A stretch of DNA of 32,352 nucleotides from Azoarcus sp. (GTDB taxonomy: Bacteria; Pseudomonadota; Gammaproteobacteria; Burkholderiales; Rhodocyclaceae). Both the position numbers and the translations under genes were made by a program. The notes under the pieces are model-generated. The model searched no databases. It was given only the letters and a program-made list of their open reading frames with translations, and had not been told where the DNA came from. Numbering within the stretch: the first letter of the stretch is position 1; each line of letters opens with the position of its first letter. Where the stretch lies: contig JAISSY010000182.1 in the NCBI GenBank assembly GCA_031272995.1, forward strand, positions 1 to 32,352, read 5' to 3'. Positions 1 through 9,252 of this stretch are shown here, in pieces.

Positions 1-498
1 GTCGGGGCGATTACCGAATCCGACGTCAACCTCGCGCAAGCCTCCGGCGCGGTCATCATCGGCTTCAACACCCGCGCCGACGCGGGGGCGCGCAAGCTGG
101 CCGAGAACTTCGGCGTCCAGATTCGCTACTACGACATCATTTACGACGCCGTCGACGAAGTGAAGGCGGCGCTCTCCGGCATGTTGTCGCCGGAAAAACG
201 CGAAGAAGTCATCGGCATGGTCGAAATCCGGCAGGTGTTTACCATCTCCAAGGTGGGCGCGGTCGCCGGGTGTCAGGTGCTCGAAGGCGCGGTGCGGCGC
301 GGCGCTTCGGTGCGGCTGCTGCGCAACCATACGGTGATTTGGGCCGGCGAACTCGAATCCCTCAAGCGTTTCAAGGACGACGTGAAGGAAGTCAAGTCCG
401 GCTACGAATGCGGCCTGCAACTGCGCGGCTACAACGACATTCAGGTCGGCGACCAGCTCGAAGTCTTCGAAATCCGCGAAGTGGCGCGGACGCTGTAA
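1..498 (+). CDS. infB: Translation initiation factor IF-2, C-terminal part (5' truncated by window edge)
   Basis: Frame 1 is open from base 1: [62 protein letters not shown]...[19 protein letters not shown], characteristic IF-2 C-terminal domains; followed by rbfA and truB. Confidence 0.97.
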   Translation, partial: VGAITESDVNLAQASGAVIIGFNTRADAGARKLAENFGVQIRYYDIIYDAVDEVKAALSGMLSPEKREEVIGMVEIRQVFTISKVGAVAGCQVLEGAVRRGASVRLLRNHTVIWAGELESLKRFKDDVKEVKSGYECGLQLRGYNDIQVGDQLEVFEIREVARTL

Positions 499-515
499 GG
501 CAAGCGGCGACGACG

Positions 516-905
516 ATGGCGAAAGAATTTTCCCGCGGCCAGCGCGTCGCCGAGCAAATCCGCCGCGAACTGGCCGAACTCATCCGTCAGGAGGTGAAAG
601 ACCCGCGCGTCGGGCTGATTTCGCTCACCGACGTCGAACTCACCCCCGACTACGCTCACGCCAAGGTGTTCTTCACCGCGTTGGGCGGCGCCGAGGCCGC
701 TCCCGGCATCCTCGAAGGCTTGCGGCGCGCCTCCGGCTTTTTGCGCCGCGCCCTCGGCCAGCGCATCCACATCCACACCCTGCCGGAACTGCATTTCCAG
801 TTCGACCCCTCGCTGGAAGAAGGCAGCCGCCTGTCGCAACTCATCGACCAGACCGTGCGCGAGGACGAAGCCCGCGCCCGCGCCACGGGTGAGCAAAACG
901 ACTGA
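516..905 (+). CDS. rbfA: 30S ribosome-binding factor A
   Basis: MAKEFSRGQRVAEQIRRELAELIRQEVKDPRVGLISLTDVELTPDYAHAKVFF; ATG at 516; the listed ORF starting at 270 is an upstream extension into infB. Confidence 0.95.
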   Translation: MAKEFSRGQRVAEQIRRELAELIRQEVKDPRVGLISLTDVELTPDYAHAKVFFTALGGAEAAPGILEGLRRASGFLRRALGQRIHIHTLPELHFQFDPSLEEGSRLSQLIDQTVREDEARARATGEQND

Positions 906-1818
906 ACCCGCCCGTCGCCCGCCGCGCATCGCCATCGACGGCGTGCTGCTGCTCGACAAGCCGACGGGCGTCACCTCCAACGCCGCGCTGCAAACCGCGC
1001 GCCGCCTGCTCAACGCCCGCAAGGCCGGCCACACCGGCACCCTCGACCCGCTCGCCAGCGGCCTGCTGCCGCTCACTTTCGGCGAAGCGACCAAGTTCTC
1101 CCACATGCTGCTCGACGCCGAGAAGGAATACGTCGCGGGGGTACGTCTCGGCGTCGAAACCGCGAGCGGCGACGCCGAGGGCGAAATCCTGCAAACCAAG
1201 CCGGTCACGGCAAGCGCGGACGACGTGCGCCGGGCGCTCGCTCGCTTCGTCGGCGACATCGAGCAAATCCCGCCCATGCACTCGGCTCTGAAGCGCGACG
1301 GCAAGCCGCTCTACGAATACGCCCGCGCCGGCCTCGAAGTCGAACGCGCGCCGCGAAAGGTAAGAATCGACGAACTCGAACTGCTCGGCCTCGATGGCGA
1401 ACGGTTCGACGTGCGCGTCGCGTGCAGCAAGGGCACCTATATTCGCAGCCTCGCCATCGACCTCGGTCGCGCCCTCGGTTGCGGCGCGCATCTCGACGCC
1501 CTGCGCCGCACGCGCATCGGCGCTTTCGACCTCTCGCAAGCGGTGACGCTGGAGCGACTGGAGGCGGCGGCGCCGTCTGAGCGCCCTGCCCTGCTGGCGC
1601 CGGTCGACGCGCTGGTGACGGCCTACCCCCGGCTCGACCTCGACGACGACGCCACGCAACGCGTGCTGCACGGACAGCCGCTGCAAAAAGAAAGCGCCGG
1701 GACTCCCGGCGCTTGCGTGCGTCTTTATGGCGCGAGCGGCTTTCTCGGCCTCGCGCAATGGAAGGACGACGGGCGCCTGTGGCCGAAGCGCCTCGTCGCC
1801 GCGCCGCCGGTCAGTTGA
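889..1818 (+). CDS. truB: tRNA pseudouridine(55) synthase TruB
   Basis: GVLLLDKPTGVTSNAALQ...KAGHTGTLDPLASGLLPLTFGEATKF; GTG start at 889 overlaps the end of rbfA. Confidence 0.96.
   Translation: MSKTTEPARRPPRIAIDGVLLLDKPTGVTSNAALQTARRLLNARKAGHTGTLDPLASGLLPLTFGEATKFSHMLLDAEKEYVAGVRLGVETASGDAEGEILQTKPVTASADDVRRALARFVGDIEQIPPMHSALKRDGKPLYEYARAGLEVERAPRKVRIDELELLGLDGERFDVRVACSKGTYIRSLAIDLGRALGCGAHLDALRRTRIGAFDLSQAVTLERLEAAAPSERPALLAPVDALVTAYPRLDLDDDATQRVLHGQPLQKESAGTPGACVRLYGASGFLGLAQWKDDGRLWPKRLVAAPPVS
1684..1714 (-). terminator. Rho-independent terminator for the minus-strand CsgG-like gene, lying inside truB
   Basis: Perfect 10-bp stem AAGCGCCGGG(1692-1701)-ACT-CCCGGCGCTT(1705-1714); on the minus strand it is followed by TTTCTTTTTG. 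Confidence 0.8.
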
Positions 1819-2626
1819 CCTGCAGGCGTCCGCCTTTTCCGAGACCGCCTTTGACGTCCTGCGCCTTGTAGTTGCGCAACGAGACGACCATCTTGTTGTA
1901 GGCGTCGACGAAAGCGGCCACCGTCGCCTTGCCTGCGGGCGTTTTCGTGTAACCGTCCAGCGTGCCGCCCGCCGAAGTGCCAAACGCGCCCAGAGCCGCG
2001 CCGAAGTTGGTCGCGGTGGAACTGCCCTCGGAGGCCGAAATCTGTATCGCCGCGCGGATGTCGAACAAGGAAAGCGTCACCACCGACGCCTTCGATTCCA
2101 CGCTACCCGCCAGATTGCCCAACGTGCGGTTCTTGGCGCCCAACAGGCCGCTCAAGGCGCTGCCGATGCCGCCGGTCGACTCGTTGCTGATGATGATGGA
2201 AGGCTCGAGAAAATAATCCGCCGCGACCCGCTGACCTTTCTCCTGCTTCGACCCGGCGCGGTATTCGCCCGATTCGCGCTGCTTTTGGGTGATGCTCGAC
2301 AGACGGTCGTCGGTGCGCTGATTGCCGATCGAGGTGATGACGAAACAGTTGGATTGCTGCACCGCCAGCCGCAGCAAGGGTTCGATGGAAGTCACACCGG
2401 TATTGCTGCCGAATTGCCCGATCCAGTCCGAATTGCGCCCATCGTCGACGGCGAGCGTGCCCAGTGTTTCGGCGCAACGCTCCAGACCCGACGATGCGCC
2501 GACGCTCGCGCCGCCGCCCGCCGAACCCGTCACCGCGGTGGAATCGGTGCCCGTCGTGATACAGCCCGCCATGAAAGCGACGCTCGTCACGATGCCGGAC
2601 AAACGGAAAAACGTTTCGTGTTTCAT
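1811..2626 (-). CDS. CsgG/HfaB-family lipoprotein (curli-assembly-like outer-membrane component)
   Basis: MKHETFFRLSGIVTSVAFMAGC lipobox; GLERCAETLGTLAV...SGEYRAGSKQEKGQRVAADYFLEPSIIISNESTGG...ASVVTLSLFDIRAAIQISASEG, CsgG-like architecture. Start taken at MKHET (2626), not 2809. Confidence 0.7.
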   Translation of the reverse strand: MKHETFFRLSGIVTSVAFMAGCITTGTDSTAVTGSAGGGASVGASSGLERCAETLGTLAVDDGRNSDWIGQFGSNTGVTSIEPLLRLAVQQSNCFVITSIGNQRTDDRLSSITQKQRESGEYRAGSKQEKGQRVAADYFLEPSIIISNESTGGIGSALSGLLGAKNRTLGNLAGSVESKASVVTLSLFDIRAAIQISASEGSSTATNFGAALGAFGTSAGGTLDGYTKTPAGKATVAAFVDAYNKMVVSLRNYKAQDVKGGLGKGGRLQVN

Positions 2627-2648
2627 GATCGTGGAACTCCCTGAATTA

Positions 2649-3290
2649 TTATCGACCGCGAACGGCGCCGGGGCTGATCGCTTCTTCCCGGCTTTGGCTA
2701 CGGCCACGCCTGTTTCCATGTCCATGCCCGTCGCCGTAGTAAGGATAATCCGTCGATAACATTTGTTGTATGAGCGGTCGCCAGGTTTGCAGGAATTTGT
2801 ACTCTGCATCCTCCGATTGACGCGCCGCTTCCGCTTCGGCGAGCAATTTGGCCGATTCCTTGTCGCCCCGTCCGGCGGCCAGTTGCAACCATGTTTGCGC
2901 CTCGCGCGCGTCGCGCCCTTGTTCAGCGAATCCGGTCAGATAGAGCCTGCCGAGCGCCTTTTGCGCCTGCAAGTCGCCACCCTCGCCCGCTTTGCGCAGC
3001 CAAACCACCCCCTTGAAACCATCGCGGGCGATGCCGTCGCCACGCAGATAGCGCAATCCGAGGTCGTACGCGGCGCGCGCATCGTTCTGCGCCGCTTCTT
3101 CGAGCGCGGCGATACGCCCGTCGACCGGCGGCAAACGTTTGAGATCCTGATTGACTTGTTCTCTGGGGCGCTCCGAACAGTTCGGATCGCACACGTTGAC
3201 GGACGGCGTCGGCGGCGGCTGTACGCAACCGGCGGCCAACAGACAGGCGGAGGCGGCCAGCGCCATCCGGGCGGTGAAAACGCGCTTCAT
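2649..3290 (-). CDS. Sel1-like repeat lipoprotein
   Basis: Lipobox MALAASACLLAAGC; Sel1-type repeats AAYDLGLRYLRGDGIARDGFKGVVWLRKAGEGGDLQAQKALGRLYLTG. Confidence 0.75.
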   Translation of the reverse strand: MKRVFTARMALAASACLLAAGCVQPPPTPSVNVCDPNCSERPREQVNQDLKRLPPVDGRIAALEEAAQNDARAAYDLGLRYLRGDGIARDGFKGVVWLRKAGEGGDLQAQKALGRLYLTGFAEQGRDAREAQTWLQLAAGRGDKESAKLLAEAEAARQSEDAEYKFLQTWRPLIQQMLSTDYPYYGDGHGHGNRRGRSQSREEAISPGAVRGR

Positions 3291-3364
3291 GGTTCCGTGC
3301 TCCTGTAAAAGTACAACATACGGATGATGCGCCTAACCAAAACCGCTTTGGCGGGGATCATTCC

Positions 3365-3394
3365 TTGAACTTCCTCCCGACATTGGGATAGAAT
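3365..3394 (+). promoter_or_regulatory. Sigma-70-type promoter for rpsO
   Basis: TTGAAC(3365-3370)-N18-TAGAAT(3389-3394), about 43 nt upstream of the rpsO ATG. Confidence 0.6.
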
Positions 3395-3436
3395 TCGCCG
3401 CTTTCATCGAACCGAACCCAAAAGAGCAGGACACAG

Positions 3437-3706
3437 ATGGCACTCGACATTGCAACCAAGGCGCAAATCGTCTCGGAGTATCAACGCGCCAAAGGCGACA
3501 CCGGATCGCCGGAAGTCCAAGTTGCGCTCCTTACCGCGCGCATCAACGGACTCACCGACCATTTCAAGGCCAACGGCAAGGATCATCACTCGCGCCGCGG
3601 CCTGCTCAAGATGGTCAGCCACCGTCGCAAGCTCCTCGACTACCTGAAAGACCGGAACGCCGAGAGCTACCGCAAGCTGATCGAACGGCTGGGCCTGCGC
3701 AAGTAA
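3437..3706 (+). CDS. rpsO: 30S ribosomal protein S15
   Basis: [71 protein letters not shown]; precedes pnp. Confidence 0.98.
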   Translation: MALDIATKAQIVSEYQRAKGDTGSPEVQVALLTARINGLTDHFKANGKDHHSRRGLLKMVSHRRKLLDYLKDRNAESYRKLIERLGLRK

Positions 3707-3761
3707 ACCCGCCCGGTGATCGGCACAACGACGCCCGCTCGCGCGGGCCGAATCCATGGAA

Positions 3762-3791
3762 GCCGGGGCGCCCCACGACGGGCGCCCCGGC
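3762..3791 (+). terminator. Strong hairpin/terminator-like element between rpsO and pnp
   Basis: 12-bp perfect stem GCCGGGGCGCCC(3762-3773)-CACGAC-GGGCGCCCCGGC(3780-3791), followed by TTTCGTCTATTTT. Confidence 0.75.
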
Positions 3792-3864
3792 TTTCGTCTA
3801 TTTTCGGGCCAAGGTCGGCCCACGCGGTTGTAGTTCGCCGCACTAACGCATAAAGGAATTCACC

Positions 3865-5973
3865 TTGCCTACAGCAACCAAAAAAACCTTCGCCTGGGGC
3901 GCGCACACCGTCACGCTCGAAACCGGCGAAATCGCCCGTCAGGCCGGCGGCGCCGTGCTCGTCAACATGGACGACACCGTCGTCGTCGCTTCGGTCTGCG
4001 CTTCCCGCGACGTGCGCCCCGGGCAGGATTTCTTCCCGCTCACCGTCGATTACGTCGAGAAGTTCTACGCCGCCGGTCGCATCCCCGGCGGCTTCTTCAA
4101 GCGCGAAGGCCGTCCGACCGAGAAGGAAACGCTCACTTCGCGCCTGATCGACCGCCCGATTCGTCCGCTCTTTCCGGACGGCTTCTACAACGAGGTGCAG
4201 GTGATCGCCATCGTGCTGTCGCTGAACCCCGAAGTCGACGCCGACATCCCGGCGATGATCGCCGCCTCTGCGGCGCTGGTGATTTCCGGCGTGCCGTTCA
4301 ACGGCCCCATCGGCGCGGCGCGCGTCGGCTACGCCAACGGCCAGTACATCCTCAACCCCACCGCCACCGAGTTGCAGACCAGCCAGTTGAATCTTGTCGT
4401 CGCCGGCACCGAAGCGGCGGTGTTGATGGTGGAATCCGAAGCGCAGGAGCTTTCCGAGGAAGTCATGCTCGGCGCGGTCGTTTTCGGCCATGAACAGGCG
4501 CAACACGCCATCCGCGCCATCAACGAACTGGTGGAAGTCGCCGGCAAGCCGGAATGGGACTGGCAACCGCCGGCCAAGAACGAGGCGTTGATCGCCCGCG
4601 TCACCGAACTGGCGCGCGCCGATCTCGAACAGGCTTTCGCCCTCACCGCCAAGCAGGCGCGCACCACGCGTCTGGCGGAAATCGAAAAGGCGACGCTGGC
4701 GGCGGTGGTCACCGACGCCGAGGACAGCCCGTCCGAGAACGACGTCAAGGAAATCCTCTTTTCGCTCGAAGCCAGCATCGTGCGCGGACGCATCCTTGCC
4801 GGCGAGCCGCGCATCGACGGCCGCGACACCCGCACCGTGCGCCCCATCGACATCCGCACCGGTGTGCTGCCGCGCACCCACGGCTCGGCGCTGTTTACGC
4901 GCGGCGAGACGCAGGCGCTGGTGGTCGCCACGCTCGGCACCGGGCGCGACGAGCAAATCATCGACGCCATCGCCGGCGAGTACCGCGAAAACTTCATGCT
5001 GCACTACAACTTCCCGCCCTTCTCCACCGGCGAAACCGGCCGTTTCGGCGGCACCAAGCGCCGCGAAATCGGGCACGGGCGCCTCGCCAAGCGGGCGCTG
5101 CTCGCGGTGCTGCCGAAGCCGGAAGATTTCTCCTACACCATCCGCCTCGTCTCCGAAATCATGGAGTCGAACGGCTCCTCGTCGATGGCATCGGTGTGCG
5201 GCGGCTCGCTCGCCCTGATGGACGCCGGCGTGCCGACCAAGGCGCACGTCGCCGGCATCGCCATGGGTCTGATCAAGGAAGGCAACCGTTTCGCGGTGCT
5301 CACCGACATCCTCGGCGACGAAGATCACCTCGGCGACATGGACTTCAAGGTGGCGGGCACCGAAAACGGCGTCACCGCCCTGCAGATGGACATCAAGATT
5401 CAGGGCATCACGCGCGAAATCATGCAGGTCGCCCTGTCGCAAGCCGGCGAAGGCCGCCGCCACATCCTCGCCAAGATGAAGCAAGCCATCGAAGGCGCGC
5501 GTGGCGAAGTCTCGGAATACGCGCCGCGCATGATCACGCTGAAGATCAACCCGGAAAAAATCCGCGACGTCATCGGCAAGGGCGGTTCGGTCATCCGCGC
5601 CATGCAGGAAGAAACCGGCACCGTCATCGAAATCGAGGATGACGGCAGCGTCACCATCTCCAGCGTCAGTTCCGAGGGCGCGCAGGAAGCGAAGCGCCGC
5701 ATCGAGGAAATCACCGCCGAGGTGGAAGTCGGCAAGGTCTACGAAGGCACCGTGCAGCGTCTGCTGGATTTCGGCGCCATCGTCAACATCCTGCCCGGCC
5801 GCGACGGTCTGCTGCACATTTCGCAGATCGCCAACGAGCGCGTGAATAACGTCTCCGACTACGTGAAGGAAGGTCAAGTCGTGCGCGTGAAAGTGCTCGA
5901 CACCGACGAACGCGGCAAGATTCGCCTGAGCATGAAAGCCTTGCTGGAACAGGCTCCGAAGGCCGAATCGTGA
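3865..5973 (+). CDS. pnp: Polyribonucleotide nucleotidyltransferase
   Basis: Two RNase PH domains plus KH/S1: [41 protein letters not shown]...[19 protein letters not shown] start at 3865. Confidence 0.98.
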   Translation: MPTATKKTFAWGAHTVTLETGEIARQAGGAVLVNMDDTVVVASVCASRDVRPGQDFFPLTVDYVEKFYAAGRIPGGFFKREGRPTEKETLTSRLIDRPIRPLFPDGFYNEVQVIAIVLSLNPEVDADIPAMIAASAALVISGVPFNGPIGAARVGYANGQYILNPTATELQTSQLNLVVAGTEAAVLMVESEAQELSEEVMLGAVVFGHEQAQHAIRAINELVEVAGKPEWDWQPPAKNEALIARVTELARADLEQAFALTAKQARTTRLAEIEKATLAAVVTDAEDSPSENDVKEILFSLEASIVRGRILAGEPRIDGRDTRTVRPIDIRTGVLPRTHGSALFTRGETQALVVATLGTGRDEQIIDAIAGEYRENFMLHYNFPPFSTGETGRFGGTKRREIGHGRLAKRALLAVLPKPEDFSYTIRLVSEIMESNGSSSMASVCGGSLALMDAGVPTKAHVAGIAMGLIKEGNRFAVLTDILGDEDHLGDMDFKVAGTENGVTALQMDIKIQGITREIMQVALSQAGEGRRHILAKMKQAIEGARGEVSEYAPRMITLKINPEKIRDVIGKGGSVIRAMQEETGTVIEIEDDGSVTISSVSSEGAQEAKRRIEEITAEVEVGKVYEGTVQRLLDFGAIVNILPGRDGLLHISQIANERVNNVSDYVKEGQVVRVKVLDTDERGKIRLSMKALLEQAPKAES

Positions 5974-5982
5974 CCGCTTTTC

Positions 5983-6011
5983 TTGACTGAAAAAGGCGCC
6001 GCCCTTAGAAT
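5983..6011 (+). promoter_or_regulatory. Sigma-70-type promoter for tRNA-Asn
   Basis: TTGACT(5983-5988)-N17-TAGAAT(6006-6011), immediately upstream of the tRNA. Confidence 0.75.
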
Positions 6012-6023
6012 GCGCGGCTCCAT

Positions 6024-6099
6024 TCCTCGATAGCTCAGTCGGTAGAGCGACGGACTGTTAATCCGCAGGTCCCAGGTTCGAGCCCTGGTCGAGGAGCCA
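6024..6099 (+). tRNA. tRNA-Asn (anticodon GTT)
   Basis: TCCTCGATAGCTCAGTCGGTAGAGCGACGGACTGTTAATCCGCAGGTCCCAGGTTCGAGCCCTGGTCGAGGAGCCA; 7-bp acceptor stem, D/anticodon/T arms, encoded CCA. Confidence 0.97.
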
Positions 6100-6104
6100 T
6101 ATTG

Positions 6105-6129
6105 AAGGGGGTGCGTATCGCACCCCCTT
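6105..6129 (+). terminator. Hairpin terminator downstream of tRNA-Asn
   Basis: Perfect 11-bp stem AAGGGGGTGCG-TAT-CGCACCCCCTT; only a weak T-tract follows. Confidence 0.6.
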
Positions 6130-6158
6130 GCGCTTTCCGCCCCTCACGCGTTCCTGCC

Positions 6159-7214
6159 GTGTCTGAGTCCCGTGCAACGCCTTCGCGCCCGTTTCGTGTC
6201 GCCGTCAACGGCTATGGCCGCATTGGGCGCTGCTTCGTGCGCGCCATTCATGAGGTCGGGCTGACTGACGTGCTGGAGGTGGTGGCGATCAATGAACCGG
6301 CCGGACTCGCCAGCGTCGCGCATCTGACGCGCTTCGACTCCACGCATGGACGCTTTCCGGGTACGGTCGCGGTCGATGGCGACGATTTGTTGCTCGAAGG
6401 GCGACGTATCGCGGTCACGCACGCGCAGACGCCGGAGGGCGTCGATTGGCGCGCGTTGGGACTGGATCTCGTCGTCGAATGTTCGGGGCGTTACACCGTG
6501 CGCGAGCAGTTGCAACGCTTTCTCGACGCCGGCTGCCCACGGCTGCTGCTCTCCAACCCCGGCGCGCACGCGCAGGACGTCGACGCCACGGTGGTGCACG
6601 GCGTCAGCCGCACGACGCTGGACGAAAGCGTGCGACTGGTTTCCGCCGCTTCCTGCACCACCAACGCGGTGGTGCCGGTGCTGGCGCTGTTGCAGGAGGA
6701 AGTCGGCATTGAACGGGCGCTGCTCACCACCCTGCACTCGGCGATGAACGACCAGCCGCTGATCGACGGCTACCATCACCCGGAACTCGCGCGCACGCGC
6801 TCGGCGATGCAGTCGATCATTCCGGTGGCGACCGGGCTGGCGCGCGGCGTCGAACGGCTGTTGCCGGAATTGGCCGGCCGGGTCGAGGCCAAGGCGATTC
6901 GCGTCCCGACCCACAACGTCTCAGCCATCGACATGGTGCTCACCCTGCGCGCCGACGTCAGCGCCGAGCGGATCAACGACCTGCTGCGCGCGGCGGCGCA
7001 AGGCTCCTACCGTGGCCTCATCGACTGGTCGGACGCGCCGCACGCCTCAATCGACTTCAACCACGACCCGCACTCGGCCATCGTCGACGGCAGTCAGACG
7101 CGCGCCTGCGGGCCGCGCATGGTGAATCTGTTCGTATGGTTCGACAACGAATGGGGCTTCGCCAACCGCATGGTGGAAGTGGCGCGCAACTGGCTGGAAG
7201 CCGCCAGACCCTGA
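6159..7214 (+). CDS. epd: Glyceraldehyde-3-phosphate / D-erythrose-4-phosphate dehydrogenase family
   Basis: FRVAVNGYGRIGRCFVRAI...SAASCTTNAVVPVL...TTLHSAMNDQPLIDGYHHPELARTRSAMQSIIPVATG...FVWFDNEWGFANRM; the MNDQ...SAMQSIIPV segment favours Epd over GapA. Likely GTG start at 6159. Confidence 0.8.
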   Translation: MSESRATPSRPFRVAVNGYGRIGRCFVRAIHEVGLTDVLEVVAINEPAGLASVAHLTRFDSTHGRFPGTVAVDGDDLLLEGRRIAVTHAQTPEGVDWRALGLDLVVECSGRYTVREQLQRFLDAGCPRLLLSNPGAHAQDVDATVVHGVSRTTLDESVRLVSAASCTTNAVVPVLALLQEEVGIERALLTTLHSAMNDQPLIDGYHHPELARTRSAMQSIIPVATGLARGVERLLPELAGRVEAKAIRVPTHNVSAIDMVLTLRADVSAERINDLLRAAAQGSYRGLIDWSDAPHASIDFNHDPHSAIVDGSQTRACGPRMVNLFVWFDNEWGFANRMVEVARNWLEAARP

Positions 7215-7233
7215 AAAAGCCCGCGCCAAAAGA

Positions 7234-7258
7234 AAAGCCCCCGAAAATCGGGGGCTTT
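7234..7258. terminator. Bidirectional terminator between epd and PEP-CTERM gene 1
   Basis: AAAGCCCCCGA-AAA-TCGGGGGCTTT, perfect 11-bp stem between convergent genes. Confidence 0.85.
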
Positions 7259-7281
7259 GTCTGTGAAACGAATCTTCAGAT

Positions 7282-7899
7282 TCAGGCACGACGACGGCGA
7301 CGCGCCACTGCGCCGACCACCGCCAAACCGGCCAACAGCATGGCGTAGGTTTCGGGTTCGGGAACCGCGACCGCAGAGATGTCGTCCAGCGCCCAGTGAC
7401 CGCCGGAAGGCGCCCAGTTCGGCGGGAAAACATCCGAGTTATTGACGAAACTGATCGAGAACGAGTCGATGTTCTGCCACGAACTGTCGAAGGTCACCAG
7501 ATGCGCAGCGGTATCCGTAAAGGTCACGACCACATCCGTAGCGACCTTGGCGCCATCCTTGAAGCCTTCGATGGTGTAGGTGACGTTGTCCGACCACACG
7601 TTGCCAAGCACGAAAGAATTGAGGTCGAAAGCGTCGCCATAAACGTAGTTGAAGACCGACGGCTGATTTTCCATGTATGGGTACGCGACGTTCGAACCTT
7701 CCGAATACCCGCCCACGGCGTAAAAGCCACTGGAGGTATCCTGCCCGGCGCCATCGACGATACCGACCATATTGGTGTCGTACGTGAAATATGGAGCGGC
7801 GCTGCCGTTTTCGAAATTGACCACGAAGGCATCGTCGGCTTGGGCAACACCCATGCAGAACAACGCAGGCAGGGCGAACAGACACAGTTTCTTGTTCAT
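7282..7899 (-). CDS. PEP-CTERM sorting-domain protein
   Basis: MNKKLCLFALPALFCMGVAQA signal peptide; C-terminus VPEPETYAMLLAGLAVVGAVARRRRRA (PEP motif, TM segment, Arg cluster). Start at 7899. Confidence 0.92.
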   Translation of the reverse strand: MNKKLCLFALPALFCMGVAQADDAFVVNFENGSAAPYFTYDTNMVGIVDGAGQDTSSGFYAVGGYSEGSNVAYPYMENQPSVFNYVYGDAFDLNSFVLGNVWSDNVTYTIEGFKDGAKVATDVVVTFTDTAAHLVTFDSSWQNIDSFSISFVNNSDVFPPNWAPSGGHWALDDISAVAVPEPETYAMLLAGLAVVGAVARRRRRA

Positions 7900-7945
7900 G
7901 TCGATAATCCTGTAAAACAAGGCACACACTAAGACGAGCTTTAAA

Positions 7946-7961
7946 AGCATAATCCGTGCCT
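7946..7961 (-). promoter_or_regulatory. Sigma-54 (-24/-12) promoter of PEP-CTERM gene 1
   Basis: Minus strand AGGCACGGATTATGCT vs consensus TGGCACGN4TTGCW; GG and GC 12 nt apart; -12 GC 48 nt from the ATG. Confidence 0.7.
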
Positions 7962-8160
7962 CGAAAACAGTCATAAAAATTGCGAAATTATTCAACCCTT
8001 TAAGGCGCACTCAGCAGAATCAAAACCGGGTCGCAAAAAACTTGTAAAAAAACCCGACACTTTTCTGTGAAAAACCGCCGCAGCGCGCCACGCAAGCCGT
8101 CCACCATAAGGAACATACGACACCATTGGCGGCATGTGACAAATTACGCGCATCGAATAA

Positions 8161-8185
8161 AACGGGAAGGCGATGCCTTCCCGTT
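8161..8185 (-). terminator. Terminator of PEP-CTERM gene 2
   Basis: Perfect 11-bp stem AACGGGAAGGC-GAT-GCCTTCCCGTT; minus-strand reading continues CCCGTTTTATT. Confidence 0.8.
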
Positions 8186-8231
8186 CGTCGAGCCGACCCG
8201 ACAAGCCGTCTTGTCGGAAAAATTTACAAAC

Positions 8232-8924
8232 TCAGGCCGTCTTGCGGCGGCGGCTCAGACCGAACCCGGCCAGACCGACGCCAAGCAGCGCCAACACGCC
8301 CGGCTCGGGCAGCGGATGGTCGTTTTCATTGATCACCAGAGCGCCGAGGACGAATTGTTCGCCCCAATCCCCCGCGGCATAAAAGTCGGGGTCGTAGACG
8401 ATGTCGCCGCCCTTCTCTACGACGAAGCGCGAGATGTTGTCCCAGTTCAATTCTTCCAATACCGCATCCAACCCCACGAGGGCGCTGTCTTCATAGAGCA
8501 GTTGCCCGTCGGCGCCGAAACCGTAGAAGTACAGGGTTTGCGTGCCCCACGCGGAAGCGACGGAGAAAGAGGTGAGGTCGAAGGTGCCGCCGACGCCGTC
8601 GAGGATGTACTCGAAACTCATCCCCGGCCCGCCGCCCCAGTTAATTGCGACCGTGGAATCGGGAGTAAGCGCGGCGACGTTGTCGTAACCGGAGGGTTTC
8701 AGCAATGGGCAGGCGTTCGCGTATTGTTCGCACCCGGCCGACACGTCGAGAAAGGTCGTGATGAACGTGCGCCCGTCCTGAACGTATCTGGCGGTCGAAA
8801 AGTAAGGCGCGGCGGAGCCGCCGTAACGGTCGTCGCCGGGAACGCCGAACGTCACCAGCGTGGCCTGCGCGGCGCTCGACGCCAGCACAAGAACCAAAGC
8901 GAGGGGAAGGGATTTTTTGTTCAT
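8232..8924 (-). CDS. PEP-CTERM sorting-domain protein
   Basis: MNKKSLPLALVLVLASSAAQA signal; C-terminus PLPEPGVLALLGVGLAGFGLSRRRKTA. ATG at 8924; the 8936 start would be TTG. Confidence 0.92.
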   Translation of the reverse strand: MNKKSLPLALVLVLASSAAQATLVTFGVPGDDRYGGSAAPYFSTARYVQDGRTFITTFLDVSAGCEQYANACPLLKPSGYDNVAALTPDSTVAINWGGGPGMSFEYILDGVGGTFDLTSFSVASAWGTQTLYFYGFGADGQLLYEDSALVGLDAVLEELNWDNISRFVVEKGGDIVYDPDFYAAGDWGEQFVLGALVINENDHPLPEPGVLALLGVGLAGFGLSRRRKTA

Positions 8925-8970
8925 GATTTCTTTCAATACTTAAACGATAAATTATTCGACGCCCTGATTA

Positions 8971-8986
8971 AGCATATTCCGTGCCG
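8971..8986 (-). promoter_or_regulatory. Sigma-54 (-24/-12) promoter of PEP-CTERM gene 2
   Basis: Minus strand CGGCACGGAATATGCT; same 48-nt distance from -12 GC to ATG as for gene 1. Confidence 0.7.
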
Positions 8987-9163
8987 CGCATTTATTCGCA
9001 TGAAATACACTGACGATTCATTGCTTTAGCCACGATTTGGCCGTAACGGCGCGCAAACGAAGCGCTAAGGTGTAAAAAAAACTGACGAGGCTTTTGGCAT
9101 AAAACGGCAATGCCGACAACAAATCTGGATGCAGCCGAATTCAGCCGCGCGGGCAAAAACAAA

Positions 9164-9192
9164 AAGGCAAGAGAGGAAACCCCTCTTGCCTT
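9164..9192 (-). terminator. Terminator downstream of BrnA-like gene
   Basis: AAGGCAAGAG...CTCTTGCCTT stem; minus strand continues CTTGCCTTTTTGTTTTTG. Confidence 0.75.
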
Positions 9193-9252
9193 GCTGTACG
9201 GCTGTCGCTTACGCGACGGACGAATCTGGAAAACCGGACGGGCGACGCCCGT

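Noticed and set aside
3667-5877. 736-aa minus-strand ORF opposite pnp
   Set aside because: High-GC antisense artefact; low-complexity D/H/R/G-rich translation, while the plus strand encodes canonical PNPase.
8067-9029. 320-aa plus-strand ORF opposite PEP-CTERM gene 2
   Set aside because: Overlaps a minus-strand gene with signal peptide, PEP-CTERM tail, promoter and terminator.
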